This document shows, piece after piece, positions 1-7,948 of a stretch of 64,000 nt of DNA. A program made the translations under genes and the position numbers. A model generated the notes under the pieces. It did not search any database. It was given only the letters and a program-made list of their open reading frames with translations, and was not told the DNA's origin. The stretch spans positions 84,757-148,756 of the forward strand of contig NZ_NKJE01000007.1 of the NCBI RefSeq assembly GCF_002256285.1. The letters are read 5' to 3'. The DNA is from Flavobacterium sp. BFFFF1 (GTDB lineage Bacteria > Bacteroidota > Bacteroidia > Flavobacteriales > Flavobacteriaceae). The first letter of the stretch is position 1, and each line of letters begins with the position of its first letter.

Positions 1-139
1 GTCCGCACCAGTCAGAGCCCGAAAAATTCAATAAAATAAGTTGGTGTTTTTCCTTTGCAGTTTTTTTCGCATTTTCAAAATCCGGCTCCCACTGGATTGG
101 AAGCAATGCGATTAAGAGGAAAGAGATAACTAGCTTCAT
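1..139 (-). CDS. Thioredoxin-like secreted protein, N-terminal part only
   Basis: The gene begins at an ATG on the minus strand and runs off the left edge, so only 46 codons are visible. Residues 1-14 form a hydrophobic signal-like stretch (KLVISFLLIALLP). The mature part starts WEPDFENAKKTAKEKHQ and continues into LLNFSGSDWCG at residues 36-46. That is the beta strand and the first cysteine of a WCGxC thioredoxin active site, as in periplasmic thioredoxin_7/DUF255-type proteins of Bacteroidetes. The second cysteine lies outside the window. A TAATTTTG element with an upstream TTG is placed correctly for its promoter. The family call is good; the exact role, such as disulfide reduction in the periplasm, is inferred. 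Confidence 0.75.
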   Translation of the reverse strand, partial: MKLVISFLLIALLPIQWEPDFENAKKTAKEKHQLILLNFSGSDWCG

Positions 140-175
140 AGCAATGTTTTTAGTGTGTAATATACAACCAACGGT

Positions 176-203
176 CAAAATTAATACATATTTTGGTTGA
201 CAA
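176..203 (-). promoter_or_regulatory. Bacteroidetes-type promoter for the thioredoxin-like gene
   Basis: On the minus strand TTG (203-201), a 17-bp spacer and TAATTTTG (183-176) fit the Bacteroidetes consensus TTG-N17-20-TAnnTTTG. The start codon lies about 37 bases downstream. Just upstream, two CTTAAG half sites flank a short spacer and could be an operator. Confidence 0.5.
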
Positions 204-295
204 CTTAAGTTTCCCTTAAGATAAGCAAAAAATACCACTTTAAAATTTATGGCGTGCTCGTGTACGCAATCTAAAGCAAATTGTTTACTATGAAA

Positions 296-317
296 AAAAG
301 CCCCTTATGGGGCTTTT
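296..317 (-). terminator. Perfect 9-bp stem terminator
   Basis: AAAAGCCCC and GGGGCTTTT form a perfect stem around the loop TTAT, with an A/T tract on both sides. No plus-strand gene ends here, so it most likely ends a minus-strand transcript coming from the SDR gene or from the unassigned stretch in front of it. Confidence 0.75.
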
Positions 318-499
318 GAAATTTTCACTGCCGATCCGCCGTGTTGCTGATCGATGCGCATAAAGCGCCGACGTGGATTGAATAATGTGCACGAACGGGT
401 GGAAAGCACACATCTCCTTACAGCCACATTAGCGGCCTGACTACCCGTCATCTTCGTTTCGGCAGCAGGATAAAGGTAAAGCGGCAGTGTTGCAATCAT
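305..499 (-). CDS. Possible small ORF of 64 residues, unrecognised
   Basis: An ATG-started reading frame lies 57 bases after the SDR stop on the same strand, and its stop codon falls in the loop of the terminator at 296-317. The product is basic and rich in arginine (for example NPRRRF), with no signal peptide, no clear hydrophobic segment and no domain that I recognise. It could be a real small protein co-transcribed with the SDR gene. It could equally be chance coding across a structured non-coding RNA, since the stretch holds several short hairpins. Between it and the left-edge gene (140-295) I see only the promoter noted above. Confidence 0.25.
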   Translation of the reverse strand: MIATLPLYLYPAAETKMTGSQAANVAVRRCVLSTRSCTLFNPRRRFMRIDQQHGGSAVKISKAP

Positions 500-556
500 T
501 TATGGAATTTCCTATTTATGTTACAATCAGCTTAGGGCAGCAAGCCACAAATCGGA

Positions 557-1417
557 TTAGTTTAATAATTCCTGAAGTCCAAATGCACTTACAAAATTCT
601 TATACCCTTCAAAAACCTGCGCATTGGCATCCGCAGCAAATTGGCCGGTGGCCACGTCAACTACGGTTCGCAAAGGGCGTTTTCCACTCGGTGTATTGAT
701 AAGGTGTAAGACCGCGTCGGCAACATCCTGTGGATTGGGCTGCAGGTTTTCAAACAATTGGCCCATTCCTGCGCCGATCTGTTCAGGGAAATCCGCCAAT
801 TTCCCGTATTGTACTGCAATCTCACTGTCAGATCCGTATGTGGACTTTCCGAATATCTCTGTCGGAAAAGCACCAGGCTGTACGATGGCCACATCCACTC
901 CGAGCGGACGTACTTCATAGTGCAACCCTTCGCTGAGGCCTTCGACCGCAAATTTCGCAGCATTATAGAATGTCATAAAAGGTGCAGAAAATCTGCCGAG
1001 TACACTTGAGGTATTCACAATAAGGCCTTGTTGTTGTTTGCGCATTTGCGGCAACACCGCCTTAATCGTACGCCAGGTGGCATTGAAATGGATGTCAAAA
1101 AGGGTGTCAATGTCTTTCTGGTTGAATGTCTCTGCAATACCTCCCATAAAGTTGCCTGCGTTGTTAATTAGCACATCGAGCTGCCCTTGCTCGGCGATGA
1201 TCTGGCCGACCACGGCATTGACTGAATTTTCGCTGCCCAGGTCAACCTCGACCACTCGGACGTTTTTCAGTTTTGACAATTCAACGGCTTTGTCTTTATT
1301 TTTTCCCGCGACATCGCGCATGGTAGCATATACGGTAAAACCCGCTTCAGATAATGTGTGGGTGTGGAGCCATCCGAAACCACTGTTTGTTCCGGTAATC
1401 AGAATTACTTTTTTCAT
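557..1417 (-). CDS. Short-chain dehydrogenase/reductase (classical SDR)
   Basis: This 286-residue protein is a classical NAD(P)-dependent SDR. The cofactor-binding glycine motif TGTNSGFG is at residues 8-15, NNAG at 85-88, the catalytic serine at about 138, and the YNAAK active site at 151-155. PGAFPTEIF further on matches the SDR segment after strand beta-6. The substrate cannot be read from the sequence. It is divergently transcribed from an HxlR regulator, with 147 bp between the two start codons, an arrangement common for redox- or electrophile-responsive oxidoreductases. A perfect terminator lies about 240 bp downstream, with a possible small ORF in between. The family call is secure; the physiological role is inferred only from the regulator next door. 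Confidence 0.93.
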   Translation of the reverse strand: MKKVILITGTNSGFGWLHTHTLSEAGFTVYATMRDVAGKNKDKAVELSKLKNVRVVEVDLGSENSVNAVVGQIIAEQGQLDVLINNAGNFMGGIAETFNQKDIDTLFDIHFNATWRTIKAVLPQMRKQQQGLIVNTSSVLGRFSAPFMTFYNAAKFAVEGLSEGLHYEVRPLGVDVAIVQPGAFPTEIFGKSTYGSDSEIAVQYGKLADFPEQIGAGMGQLFENLQPNPQDVADAVLHLINTPSGKRPLRTVVDVATGQFAADANAQVFEGYKNFVSAFGLQELLN

Positions 1418-1488
1418 TTTAAATGGATAAATTGGTTATACAAATTTCAAAAGATTAAAACCCTTACGGTTAATAAAAGTTTTTTAGT

Positions 1489-1496
1489 TACTTTTG
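1489..1496 (+). promoter_or_regulatory. Promoter -7 element of the first hxlR gene
   Basis: TACTTTTG matches TAnnTTTG and lies about 70 bases before the chosen start codon. No good TTG is seen at the -33 position. The same TTACTTTTGT string with a following TAC occurs at the promoter of the second hxlR gene (25618-25633), which suggests an autoregulatory operator. Two direct TTACTGCA-like repeats follow at about 1498-1514. Confidence 0.45.
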
Positions 1497-1564
1497 TGTA
1501 CTGCAAATTACTGCATAAAAAAAATTACCCACAAGAAGGCACCTGCCGGAAACCCAGTTACCAA

Positions 1565-1966
1565 ATGGAAACAATTAGCGTCCCGTCTAAGGTTGACACC
1601 CAAAAAAAAATTAAAGAAATGATGACAAACCCACGGGACTGCAGTATTACTTTATGCCCCGTAAAGGATGTACTTCATAAAGTGGGCGATAAATGGTCAA
1701 TTTTTGTGATGATGGCGTTGGGCGCGGAAAAGACGCTGCGCTTCAATGAACTAAAAAATCTAATTGACGGCATATCCCAAAAAATGCTGACTGTAACGGT
1801 GCGCGACCTGGAAGCATTTGGGTTGGTTGACCGCAAAATATATCCCCAAATTCCGCCCAAAGTAGAATACACCATTACCCAAAAAGGAGAAGAGTTTTTA
1901 CAACATCTTGTTGTTTTGCTTGACTGGGCATGCCGCCACAGCACAAAAGAAAAAATCAAAGATTGA
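1565..1966 (+). CDS. HxlR-family winged-helix transcriptional regulator
   Basis: This 133-residue protein has the HxlR core: CPVKDVLHKVGDKWS at residues 31-45, then FNELKNLIDGISQKMLT and a wing ending PPKVEYTITQKG. The start chosen is the ATG that gives a family-sized product; the frame stays open upstream to about 1358, but that extension overlaps the SDR promoter region. Cys26 and Cys31 sit just before the first helix. HxlR members such as YodB and HypR use an N-terminal cysteine there to sense diamide, quinones or hypochlorite. The gene diverges from an SDR that it probably controls. The downstream neighbour is convergent and only 18 bp away. Confidence 0.9.
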   Translation: METISVPSKVDTQKKIKEMMTNPRDCSITLCPVKDVLHKVGDKWSIFVMMALGAEKTLRFNELKNLIDGISQKMLTVTVRDLEAFGLVDRKIYPQIPPKVEYTITQKGEEFLQHLVVLLDWACRHSTKEKIKD

Positions 1967-1984
1967 TTTCTATTCTCATTAAAT

Positions 1985-2443
1985 CTAACGCTGTGGAGGT
2001 TTCGGGCCTGAAAAAATATCAGCAATGTGTGCGGCCATCCGGGAATAGGCCGGGAGCTGGTCTTTTCTGCACAACCTTTTGATATCCCGAAAATGATCGT
2101 AATGAATCTGCTCCACTTCAACCTGCACCTTACCTATCAGATTCATTATGGAATCGTTTGATTTTTGATTTGGGGTCACTTGATCCAGCGACAGATAAAG
2201 CTGCCTTTTCAGATCCATTATCCTTTCATCTGTACGTCGGATTTCGCTTCGGTGCCAGTCGATCATTTCATCATAGCGGGAAATCTGTTTTTGATCCAGA
2301 TGCAATTCCCTGATGATGATATCCCGTTTCGCTTCCGGCCTTTGCCGACGGCCTTCTTTGTGCATCAACCCAGAGATTATCAAAAACAAGTTCAGCGCAA
2401 CCAACGTCACACAAAAAATCGTTACAATTGTTGTTCTTTTCAT
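1985..2443 (-). CDS. Spy/CnrX-like periplasmic stress or metal sensor
   Basis: The 152-residue product has one N-terminal membrane segment (residues 5-25) and a helical, charged periplasmic domain resembling the Spy/CpxP/CnrX (heavy-metal resistance) fold. The repeated LxLxxxQ pattern near 47-53 and the late signature IHYDHFRDIKRLCRKDQ (113-129) with His114, His117 and Cys125 support this. It is the third gene of a cassette whose members overlap by ATGA: sigma factor, anti-sigma, then this gene. In CnrYXH-type systems such a protein senses metal or envelope damage and modulates the anti-sigma factor. That role is inferred from fold and context; no ligand can be named. Confidence 0.7.
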   Translation of the reverse strand: MKRTTIVTIFCVTLVALNLFLIISGLMHKEGRRQRPEAKRDIIIRELHLDQKQISRYDEMIDWHRSEIRRTDERIMDLKRQLYLSLDQVTPNQKSNDSIMNLIGKVQVEVEQIHYDHFRDIKRLCRKDQLPAYSRMAAHIADIFSGPKPPQR

Positions 2444-2739
2444 GGCTGTCCGTAAATATTGTTGTTGGGCATCAGGTCAATTCCCGTATTGTTACTGGCG
2501 GCATCTACCGCAGTTTGACTGGTGTAAAACGTGAGTAAACAAAGGACTGTAAGTGCCGCAAAAGCGAAAGAAGCTGCTTTTACCGAAACATTTTCACCTA
2601 CAGTAGCGGCAATACGCGCATTTATTTTGTCCCTAAGAAAGTAAGGCGCGTTTACCTGTTGAATCGATTCAAGCGGCTTAAATAACTCATCCATTTGTAT
2701 GTTACTTTCTCTATTTGACGATGTAGATGGCTTTTTCAT
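2440..2739 (-). CDS. Small membrane anti-sigma factor
   Basis: The product has 99 residues, with a polar cytoplasmic part (1-54), one membrane segment at about 55-73 (AASFAFAALTVLCLLTFYT) and a short periplasmic tail. It overlaps the upstream sigma-factor gene and the downstream sensor gene by four bases each (ATGA), so the three are translationally coupled. No zinc-binding anti-sigma motif (HxxxCxxC) is visible. The assignment rests on size, topology and position, as with CnrY-like anti-sigma factors, and not on sequence identity. The segment FLRDKINARIAA near residue 34 resembles the short helix preceding the membrane anchor in Bacteroidetes anti-sigma-like proteins. Confidence 0.65.
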   Translation of the reverse strand: MKKPSTSSNRESNIQMDELFKPLESIQQVNAPYFLRDKINARIAATVGENVSVKAASFAFAALTVLCLLTFYTSQTAVDAASNNTGIDLMPNNNIYGQP

Positions 2740-3305
2740 TCGGATTGCTTCATTTTTTTTTGCAGGTTGTCCTTTGCGCGAAACAACAACGACTCCACTG
2801 CCTTTTCAGAAACTGCCATAATCTCTGCAATTTCCTTTTGAGATTTCTGTTCTATTTTACTTAATAACAATGCAGTCTTTTGGTTTGCAGGCAATCCCTC
2901 AATCTTCAGAAACAAAGCCGCTACCGCCTCTTTCTGTTCCAAAACAACGCCAGGATGGTTGAAGTCGCCAATATGATGTTTGATTTCGTTGCTGTCGTCA
3001 TAAAACAGAGACGTCAGGAAACCAAAACGCTTTTTACGTTTTTTTGCTTTGACAAAATCAATGCAACAATTTACACAAATGCGGTAAATCCACGTTGACA
3101 ATTGTGACTGGTTATTGAACGTATCGATTTTTAGGTGTACACGCACAAAGACATCCTGTGTCACTTCTTCAGCATCTTCGAGACTTTGGAGGTAATTCAG
3201 GCAGAAGTTATACACCCTGCGGTGGTGTTCGTTATAAATGTCGTTGAAATTCAAATCCTTAAAAAATTCGCTCCGAAGATATGGATATTTTCTTACAGGC
3301 TTCAA
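2736..3305 (-). CDS. ECF-family RNA polymerase sigma factor
   Basis: This 189-residue protein has sigma region 2 at about 20-90 (YNEHHRRVYNFCLNYL, SLEDAEEVTQDVFVRV, LSTWIYRICVNCCIDF) and region 4 at about 130-180 (GLPANQKTALLLSKIE, SQKEIAEIMAVSEKAVESLL). The reading frame has no ATG before the conserved region and meets a stop four codons upstream, so translation most likely begins at the TTG at 3305-3303. It heads an overlapping cassette with a membrane anti-sigma factor and a Spy-like sensor. No standard TAnnTTTG promoter is seen close upstream, which would fit transcription by its own product. The family is certain; the stimulus is unknown. Confidence 0.93.
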   Translation of the reverse strand: MKPVRKYPYLRSEFFKDLNFNDIYNEHHRRVYNFCLNYLQSLEDAEEVTQDVFVRVHLKIDTFNNQSQLSTWIYRICVNCCIDFVKAKKRKKRFGFLTSLFYDDSNEIKHHIGDFNHPGVVLEQKEAVAALFLKIEGLPANQKTALLLSKIEQKSQKEIAEIMAVSEKAVESLLFRAKDNLQKKMKQSE

Positions 3306-3462
3306 TCGATGTGCTTAGATTGTAGGTCATGACTTGTTTTGACAAAGAACTTCGGCTCAGGAGACCTGCGGTTTCAAAGCCTAAAGCAGGAACTTGAACC
3401 GACAAAATTGGGCACGATCCATAACAGAATTTTTAGTAATTTAGGGGCATCAAATTTCACGC

Positions 3463-4164
3463 ATGCGCCTTTTAAAAATCTTGGTTCTTCTTGTTGCGGC
3501 TTCTGCTTTTTCGCAGGAAATACCGCCAGTAATGGTACGGGATACTACATTTTTCACAAAGGTGGATAGTCTTTACAGGGAAGACCAGTTTTATTTTTCT
3601 GTAACCTATAACCTGTTGCAGCATAAGCCGGCAAAATTTTCATTAAATGGATTCTCCACTGGTCTTAGCCTGGGTTTTCTGCGTGATATGCCAATCAATA
3701 AAAAACGGACGTACGCGATTGCTGCCGGCCTAGGAGTTTCTTATAATAAATACCACAATAACTTACGCGTTACCGAGAACAATGGGGACTACAACTATGA
3801 GATTCTGGAGAATGTCGGTTATTCAAAAAACAAACTTGAGCAGTTGTTTCTGGAACTTCCAATTGAGTTCCGCTGGCGCAATTCGACTTTCGAAAGCCAC
3901 AAGTTTTACCGTGTTTACACGGGCTTCAAGATCCGGTATTTGCTGCTGGACAAAACCAAATTTGTAGGTGATCAAACGATTGTGGTTTCGAGTAACAGTG
4001 ATTTTAACCAATTCCAGTTTGGTCCCTATGTAGCATTGGGGTTTAACACATGGAATTTTCATGCCTATTACGGATTGACACCGCTTTTTAAATCGGCAGC
4101 AGTGAACGGTGAAAAAATCGATACGAAAACCCTGAATTTCGGCCTGATGTTTTATATATTATAA
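3463..4164 (+). CDS. PorT-family outer-membrane beta-barrel protein
   Basis: The 233-residue product starts with a short signal peptide (residues 1-17, ending SAFSQ) and continues as alternating strands typical of an eight-strand outer-membrane barrel, ending in the aromatic LNFGLMFYIL. The spacing of strands such as FSTGLSLGFLRDMPI and LFLELPIEFRWR resembles the PorT family, whose founding member is a T9SS component. The usual PorT neighbour in flavobacteria is ubiE, which is absent here, so this may be a paralogous porin-like protein. It is transcribed away from the ECF sigma gene and ends 6 bp inside the next convergent gene. Confidence 0.7.
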   Translation: MRLLKILVLLVAASAFSQEIPPVMVRDTTFFTKVDSLYREDQFYFSVTYNLLQHKPAKFSLNGFSTGLSLGFLRDMPINKKRTYAIAAGLGVSYNKYHNNLRVTENNGDYNYEILENVGYSKNKLEQLFLELPIEFRWRNSTFESHKFYRVYTGFKIRYLLLDKTKFVGDQTIVVSSNSDFNQFQFGPYVALGFNTWNFHAYYGLTPLFKSAAVNGEKIDTKTLNFGLMFYIL

Positions 4165-4764
4165 CCACAAGTAAAGCAATCCAAGCTGTGGCAACACGCC
4201 AATTGCCGTCCCCAGGACCAACTCCCACATCGTATGTGCTTTCATCTGCAACCGAGATGACGCCACAAATCCGTTGCACAATACCAACACCAGAATCGGA
4301 ATCATCAGTCGGATTTGAAAATGAAGACTGAGCGCCATCGTAAATACCGTCAATGCGGTAATTCCAATCATGTGCAGGCTGACTTTATATCCTGCGAACA
4401 CCATGATCAACGCCAATAAAGTGCTGATCAGGCTCCCAAAAAAGAAGAAATACAGCTGCGGGCAGCTTTCGAAAGTGATGCTTTTATGGATCAATATAAA
4501 AAGCAACACGGCATGAATCAATAAAGGCAACTTTCGCTGTGCTTTATCGGCAAGCATGATCGAATCGACCTTACCTATAGACAGCAACAGATAATAAAAC
4601 GTGATTGGGATAAAAATCGTGATAATGACGATCTGGATAATAATGAGGTAGATTTCCGTGTAAGTAAAATAGCTGTTGCCGAAAAAGAAAAATACCAATA
4701 CCGCATAGATCGAGACAAACAACGGATGAAAAAGATACGAGAAGATGTTTATCGTTTTTCCCAT
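4159..4764 (-). CDS. PAP2-like multi-spanning membrane protein
   Basis: This 201-residue protein has six or seven hydrophobic segments (about 7-28, 37-62, 80-94, 103-125, 130-148, 153-167, 182-200). It carries degenerate forms of the type-2 phosphatidic acid phosphatase motifs: SLH at 129-131 in place of SGH, and SRLQMKAHTMWE at 170-181, matching SRx5Hx3(D/E). Activity on a lipid phosphate is therefore plausible but not assured. It starts 2 bp after rpoN ends, so it is in one transcript with rpoN and probably asnS. It converges with the PorT-like gene. Confidence 0.65.
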   Translation of the reverse strand: MGKTINIFSYLFHPLFVSIYAVLVFFFFGNSYFTYTEIYLIIIQIVIITIFIPITFYYLLLSIGKVDSIMLADKAQRKLPLLIHAVLLFILIHKSITFESCPQLYFFFFGSLISTLLALIMVFAGYKVSLHMIGITALTVFTMALSLHFQIRLMIPILVLVLCNGFVASSRLQMKAHTMWELVLGTAIGVLPQLGLLYLWL

Positions 4765-4766
4765 AA

Positions 4767-6227
4767 CTATATTTTCCTGCGCATCCGCGCTACAGGGATG
4801 TCCAATTGCTCGCGGTATTTTGCTATGGTTCGCCTTGCGATAGGAAATCCTTTTTCTTTGAGAATATCTGCCAGCTGGTCGTCGTTTAATGGTTTATCCT
4901 TGTCTTCTTCCTCAATAATCTCCCGCAGTACTTTCCGGATTTCAATCGTCGACACTTCTTCGCCCTGATCGTTCGTAAACCCTTCTGAGAAAAACTCCTT
5001 AATCAATTTTGTCCCATAAGGCGTCTCTACATATTTGCTGTTTGCCACCCTAGAAATCGTTGAAATATCCAATCCTACCAAATCAGCGATATCTTTTAAA
5101 ATCATCGGTTTGAGTTTCGCTTCGTCACCTTCCAGGAAATATTCCTGCTGGTAATGCATAATGGCATTCATCGTTACCAATAAAGTCTCCTGTCTTTGGC
5201 GGATGGCATCGATAAACCATTTCGCCGAATCAAGTTTATGCTTGATAAACTGCACTGCGTCGCGTTGGGAACTTGATTTATCACGTGAATCCTTATAGGT
5301 CTGCATCATTTCCTGGTAATCTTTCGAAACGTGCAATGACGGTGCATTTCGTCCGTTTAAAGTCAGCTGCAATTCACCATCCAAAATCCTGATCGCAAAA
5401 TCAGGAACAATATTTTCCGTCACCCGATTCCCAGCAGTGTAAGAGCCGCCTGGTTTCGGATTCAGCTTTTCAATGACATGAATCGCATTTTTTAAATCGG
5501 CCGATGAAACACCAAATTTCTGCATCAGCTTATCATAGTATTTATGGCTGAATGCGTCAAATTGCTGTTCTAAGATGTCAATTGCCAGAGCGACGTCCTG
5601 CATTGGTGTCTTCTGTTTCAGCTGCAATAACAGGCATTCCTGCAAATCCCTCGCCCCCACACCTGCCGGTTCCAGTTGGTGGATAATGTGCAGGATGCGC
5701 TCCACGGTTTTTTCATCGGTGTAAATCCCCTGCGTAAAAGCCATGTCATCGACCATGTCGGGGATGCTTCTGCGAATGTATCCGGTGTCGTCAATACTGC
5801 CTACAAGAAACTCGGCAATCTCGCGCTCTTCATCATTTAAGATAAAAGTATTCAGCTGGTTGATGAGATCCTGGTGAAAACTGATCGGTTCGGCTAAAGG
5901 CGACTCGCGCTCTTCATCGTCATCGCTGTAATTATTGGCTTGTGTCTTATAATCCGGGGTATCATCATTCAGGTATTCATCAATGTTGATGTCTTCCTGC
6001 ATGGTGTCTGTCTCGCTATCATCAAAATCCTCGTATTCGTCTGCTTCATATTCGTCTGCGGGGATTTCAGGCTCTTCCTTTCCGGATTCGAGTGCGGGAT
6101 TGTCATTGAGTTCCTCCAACAGGCGTTGCTCAAAAGCCTGGGTTGGCAATTGAATCAGCTTCATCACCTGAATTTGCTGCGGTGATAATTTCTGGGAAAG
6201 TTTGAGATTCAGGAACTGCTTAATCAT
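4767..6227 (-). CDS. rpoN: RNA polymerase sigma-54 factor
   Basis: This 486-residue protein has the three parts of sigma-54. Region I (1-45) is glutamine- and leucine-rich with LSPQQIQVMKLIQLP. An acidic linker (about 50-118) is full of Asp and Glu. Region III ends in the RpoN box ARRTIAKYRE at 464-473, which contacts the -24 element. It lets RNA polymerase open promoters only with an enhancer-binding ATPase; none is in this window. A TAAATTTG promoter lies just upstream at 6253-6260. The gene follows asnS on the same strand, an order I associate with Bacteroidetes, and precedes a PAP2-like gene. Confidence 0.98.
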   Translation of the reverse strand: MIKQFLNLKLSQKLSPQQIQVMKLIQLPTQAFEQRLLEELNDNPALESGKEEPEIPADEYEADEYEDFDDSETDTMQEDINIDEYLNDDTPDYKTQANNYSDDDEERESPLAEPISFHQDLINQLNTFILNDEEREIAEFLVGSIDDTGYIRRSIPDMVDDMAFTQGIYTDEKTVERILHIIHQLEPAGVGARDLQECLLLQLKQKTPMQDVALAIDILEQQFDAFSHKYYDKLMQKFGVSSADLKNAIHVIEKLNPKPGGSYTAGNRVTENIVPDFAIRILDGELQLTLNGRNAPSLHVSKDYQEMMQTYKDSRDKSSSQRDAVQFIKHKLDSAKWFIDAIRQRQETLLVTMNAIMHYQQEYFLEGDEAKLKPMILKDIADLVGLDISTISRVANSKYVETPYGTKLIKEFFSEGFTNDQGEEVSTIEIRKVLREIIEEEDKDKPLNDDQLADILKEKGFPIARRTIAKYREQLDIPVARMRRKI

Positions 6228-6252
6228 ATATTCATTTGACTTTCGTGACGTT

Positions 6253-6280
6253 CAAATTTACAAAAAATACAAAAAACAAA
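6253..6280 (-). promoter_or_regulatory. Promoter in front of rpoN
   Basis: On the minus strand TTTG (6280-6277), a 16-bp spacer and TAAATTTG (6260-6253) match the Bacteroidetes consensus, so rpoN may be transcribed independently of asnS. Confidence 0.5.
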
Positions 6281-6337
6281 TTCCAAATTCCACCACTAAA
6301 TGGGATGAAATCTGGAATTCAGTACAAATATTTTATT

Positions 6338-7771
6338 TTAAAACTCTGCGTTCTGCGGCGTTCTCGGGAAAGGAATCACATCACGTATATTTGTCATCCC
6401 GGTTACGAAAAGCACCAACCTTTCAAACCCTAAGCCGAAACCAGAGTGCACGGCACTCCCGAACCTCCTGGTATCAAGATACCACCATAATTCTTCTTCG
6501 TCAATGCCCAGCGTGCGCATTTTTTCAACGAGAACGTCATAGCGCTCTTCCCGCTGTGAACCCCCGACAATTTCGCCGATTCCGGGAAAAAGGATGTCCA
6601 TGGCACGTACCGTCTTACCATCTTCATTTAAGCGCATGTAAAATGCCTTGATATTCGCAGGGTAATCGTATAAAATTACCGGACACTTGAAGTGTTTCTC
6701 GACAAGAAAACGTTCGTGCTCACTCTGCAAATCAGCGCCCCATTCTTCAATCAGGAACTGGAATTTTTTCTTTTTATTCGGCGTGGAATCTTTTAATATG
6801 TCAATCGCTTCCGTATAGGAAACGCGCTTGAAACTGTGGTTCAGCACAAAATCCAGTTTTTCCAGCAAAGCCATTTCACTGCGCTCTGCCTGTGGCTTTG
6901 ATTTTTCTTCTTCCAGCAGCCTGCCTTCAAGGAATTTCAAATCGTCCTGACAATGCTCAACAGCGTACTTCACGACATATTGTATAAAGTCTTCCGCCAG
7001 GTCCATGTTGTCATTCAGATCGTTAAATGCCACTTCCGGCTCTATCATCCAGAATTCCGCAAGGTGACGCGAGGTATTTGAATTTTCAGCCCTGAATGTT
7101 GGTCCAAATGTATAAATCTGTCCCAAAGCCATCGCAAAAGTTTCCCCTTCCAACTGTCCTGAAACCGTTAGGTTGGTGTGTTTTCCAAAAAAATCTTCAT
7201 TATAATTGATGGTCTTGTCATCGTTTCTCGGCGGATTATCCAATGGCAAAGATGTTACCTGGAACATCTCGCCCGCGCCTTCTGCATCGGCACCCGTAAT
7301 AATTGGCGTGTTTACATAAACAAATCCTTTGTCCTGAAAATATTTATGTACTGCATAAGACAATACTGAACGTACACGCATAATGGCACCAAAAGCATTC
7401 GTCCGTACCCGCAAATGCGCATTTTCACGCAAGAACTCCAATGAGTGCTTCTTCGGCTGCATCGGGAATTTCTCCGCATCCGAATCCCCTAAAATTTCAA
7501 ACGCACGCGCCTGGATCTCAAATTTCTGTCCCGCGCCCTGGCTTTCTACCAAATCCCCAATCACAGAAACCGCAGCACCTGTTGTGATGCGTTTCAGCTC
7601 TGATTCCGGTGTGTTTTCAAAATCGACCACACACTGGATATTATGGATCGTCGAGCCGTCATTCAAAGCAATAAACTGGTTATTCCTGAATGTCCGCACC
7701 CATCCTTTCGCGTTAATATCTTTCATCGGCTGCGTTGCCGCCAGCAATTCCTTAATCTTAGTGTGTTTCAT
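6338..7771 (-). CDS. asnS: Asparaginyl-tRNA synthetase
   Basis: This class II aminoacyl-tRNA synthetase (477 residues) charges tRNA-Asn. The N-terminal OB-fold covers about 15-115 ([16 protein letters not shown]). Motif 2 is visible as [23 protein letters not shown] and motif 3 as [12 protein letters not shown] near the C terminus. The length and motif order match bacterial AsnRS, not AspRS. A TATATTTG promoter lies at 7801-7808. rpoN follows after 110 bp. The dispersed structured repeat (copy A) separates this gene from the upstream exporter. Confidence 0.97.
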   Translation of the reverse strand: MKHTKIKELLAATQPMKDINAKGWVRTFRNNQFIALNDGSTIHNIQCVVDFENTPESELKRITTGAAVSVIGDLVESQGAGQKFEIQARAFEILGDSDAEKFPMQPKKHSLEFLRENAHLRVRTNAFGAIMRVRSVLSYAVHKYFQDKGFVYVNTPIITGADAEGAGEMFQVTSLPLDNPPRNDDKTINYNEDFFGKHTNLTVSGQLEGETFAMALGQIYTFGPTFRAENSNTSRHLAEFWMIEPEVAFNDLNDNMDLAEDFIQYVVKYAVEHCQDDLKFLEGRLLEEEKSKPQAERSEMALLEKLDFVLNHSFKRVSYTEAIDILKDSTPNKKKKFQFLIEEWGADLQSEHERFLVEKHFKCPVILYDYPANIKAFYMRLNEDGKTVRAMDILFPGIGEIVGGSQREERYDVLVEKMRTLGIDEEELWWYLDTRRFGSAVHSGFGLGFERLVLFVTGMTNIRDVIPFPRTPQNAEF

Positions 7772-7800
7772 TTTCGTCGTATTTTAATTCAATCGAAGCG

Positions 7801-7808
7801 CAAATATA
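7801..7808 (-). promoter_or_regulatory. Promoter -7 element of asnS
   Basis: TATATTTG on the minus strand is an exact TAnnTTTG match 30 bases before the asnS start codon. No clear -33 TTG is visible. Confidence 0.5.
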
Positions 7809-7825
7809 AATTTTTATTTTTTTGA

Positions 7826-7934
7826 GGAGCATGATCCCGCTGTCCGCTGCAATCTTTTTGTTTTTGTCACCCTGAGCGCAGTCAAAGGGCACTTTGACAA
7901 AACAAAAAAGGATTTCCGCTACCATCCGGGCTAG
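7826..7934 (-). repeat. Dispersed structured element, copy A (with nested repeat)
   Basis: Read on the minus strand it starts CTAGCCCGGAT and ends GCGGGATCATGCTCC, the outer blocks shared with copies B, C and D. Inside, AATC, a bulged C and a T/G-rich run pair with a run ending AAAAAGATT. The loop at 7866-7898 is itself a second common Bacteroidetes-type repeat beginning GTCACCCTGAGCGCAGTC. That inner element contains the perfect stem GTCAAAG/CTTTGAC (7881-7898). The element lies between the exporter stop codon and the asnS promoter. Confidence 0.7.
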
Positions 7935-7948
7935 GGTTCCGACACAAT

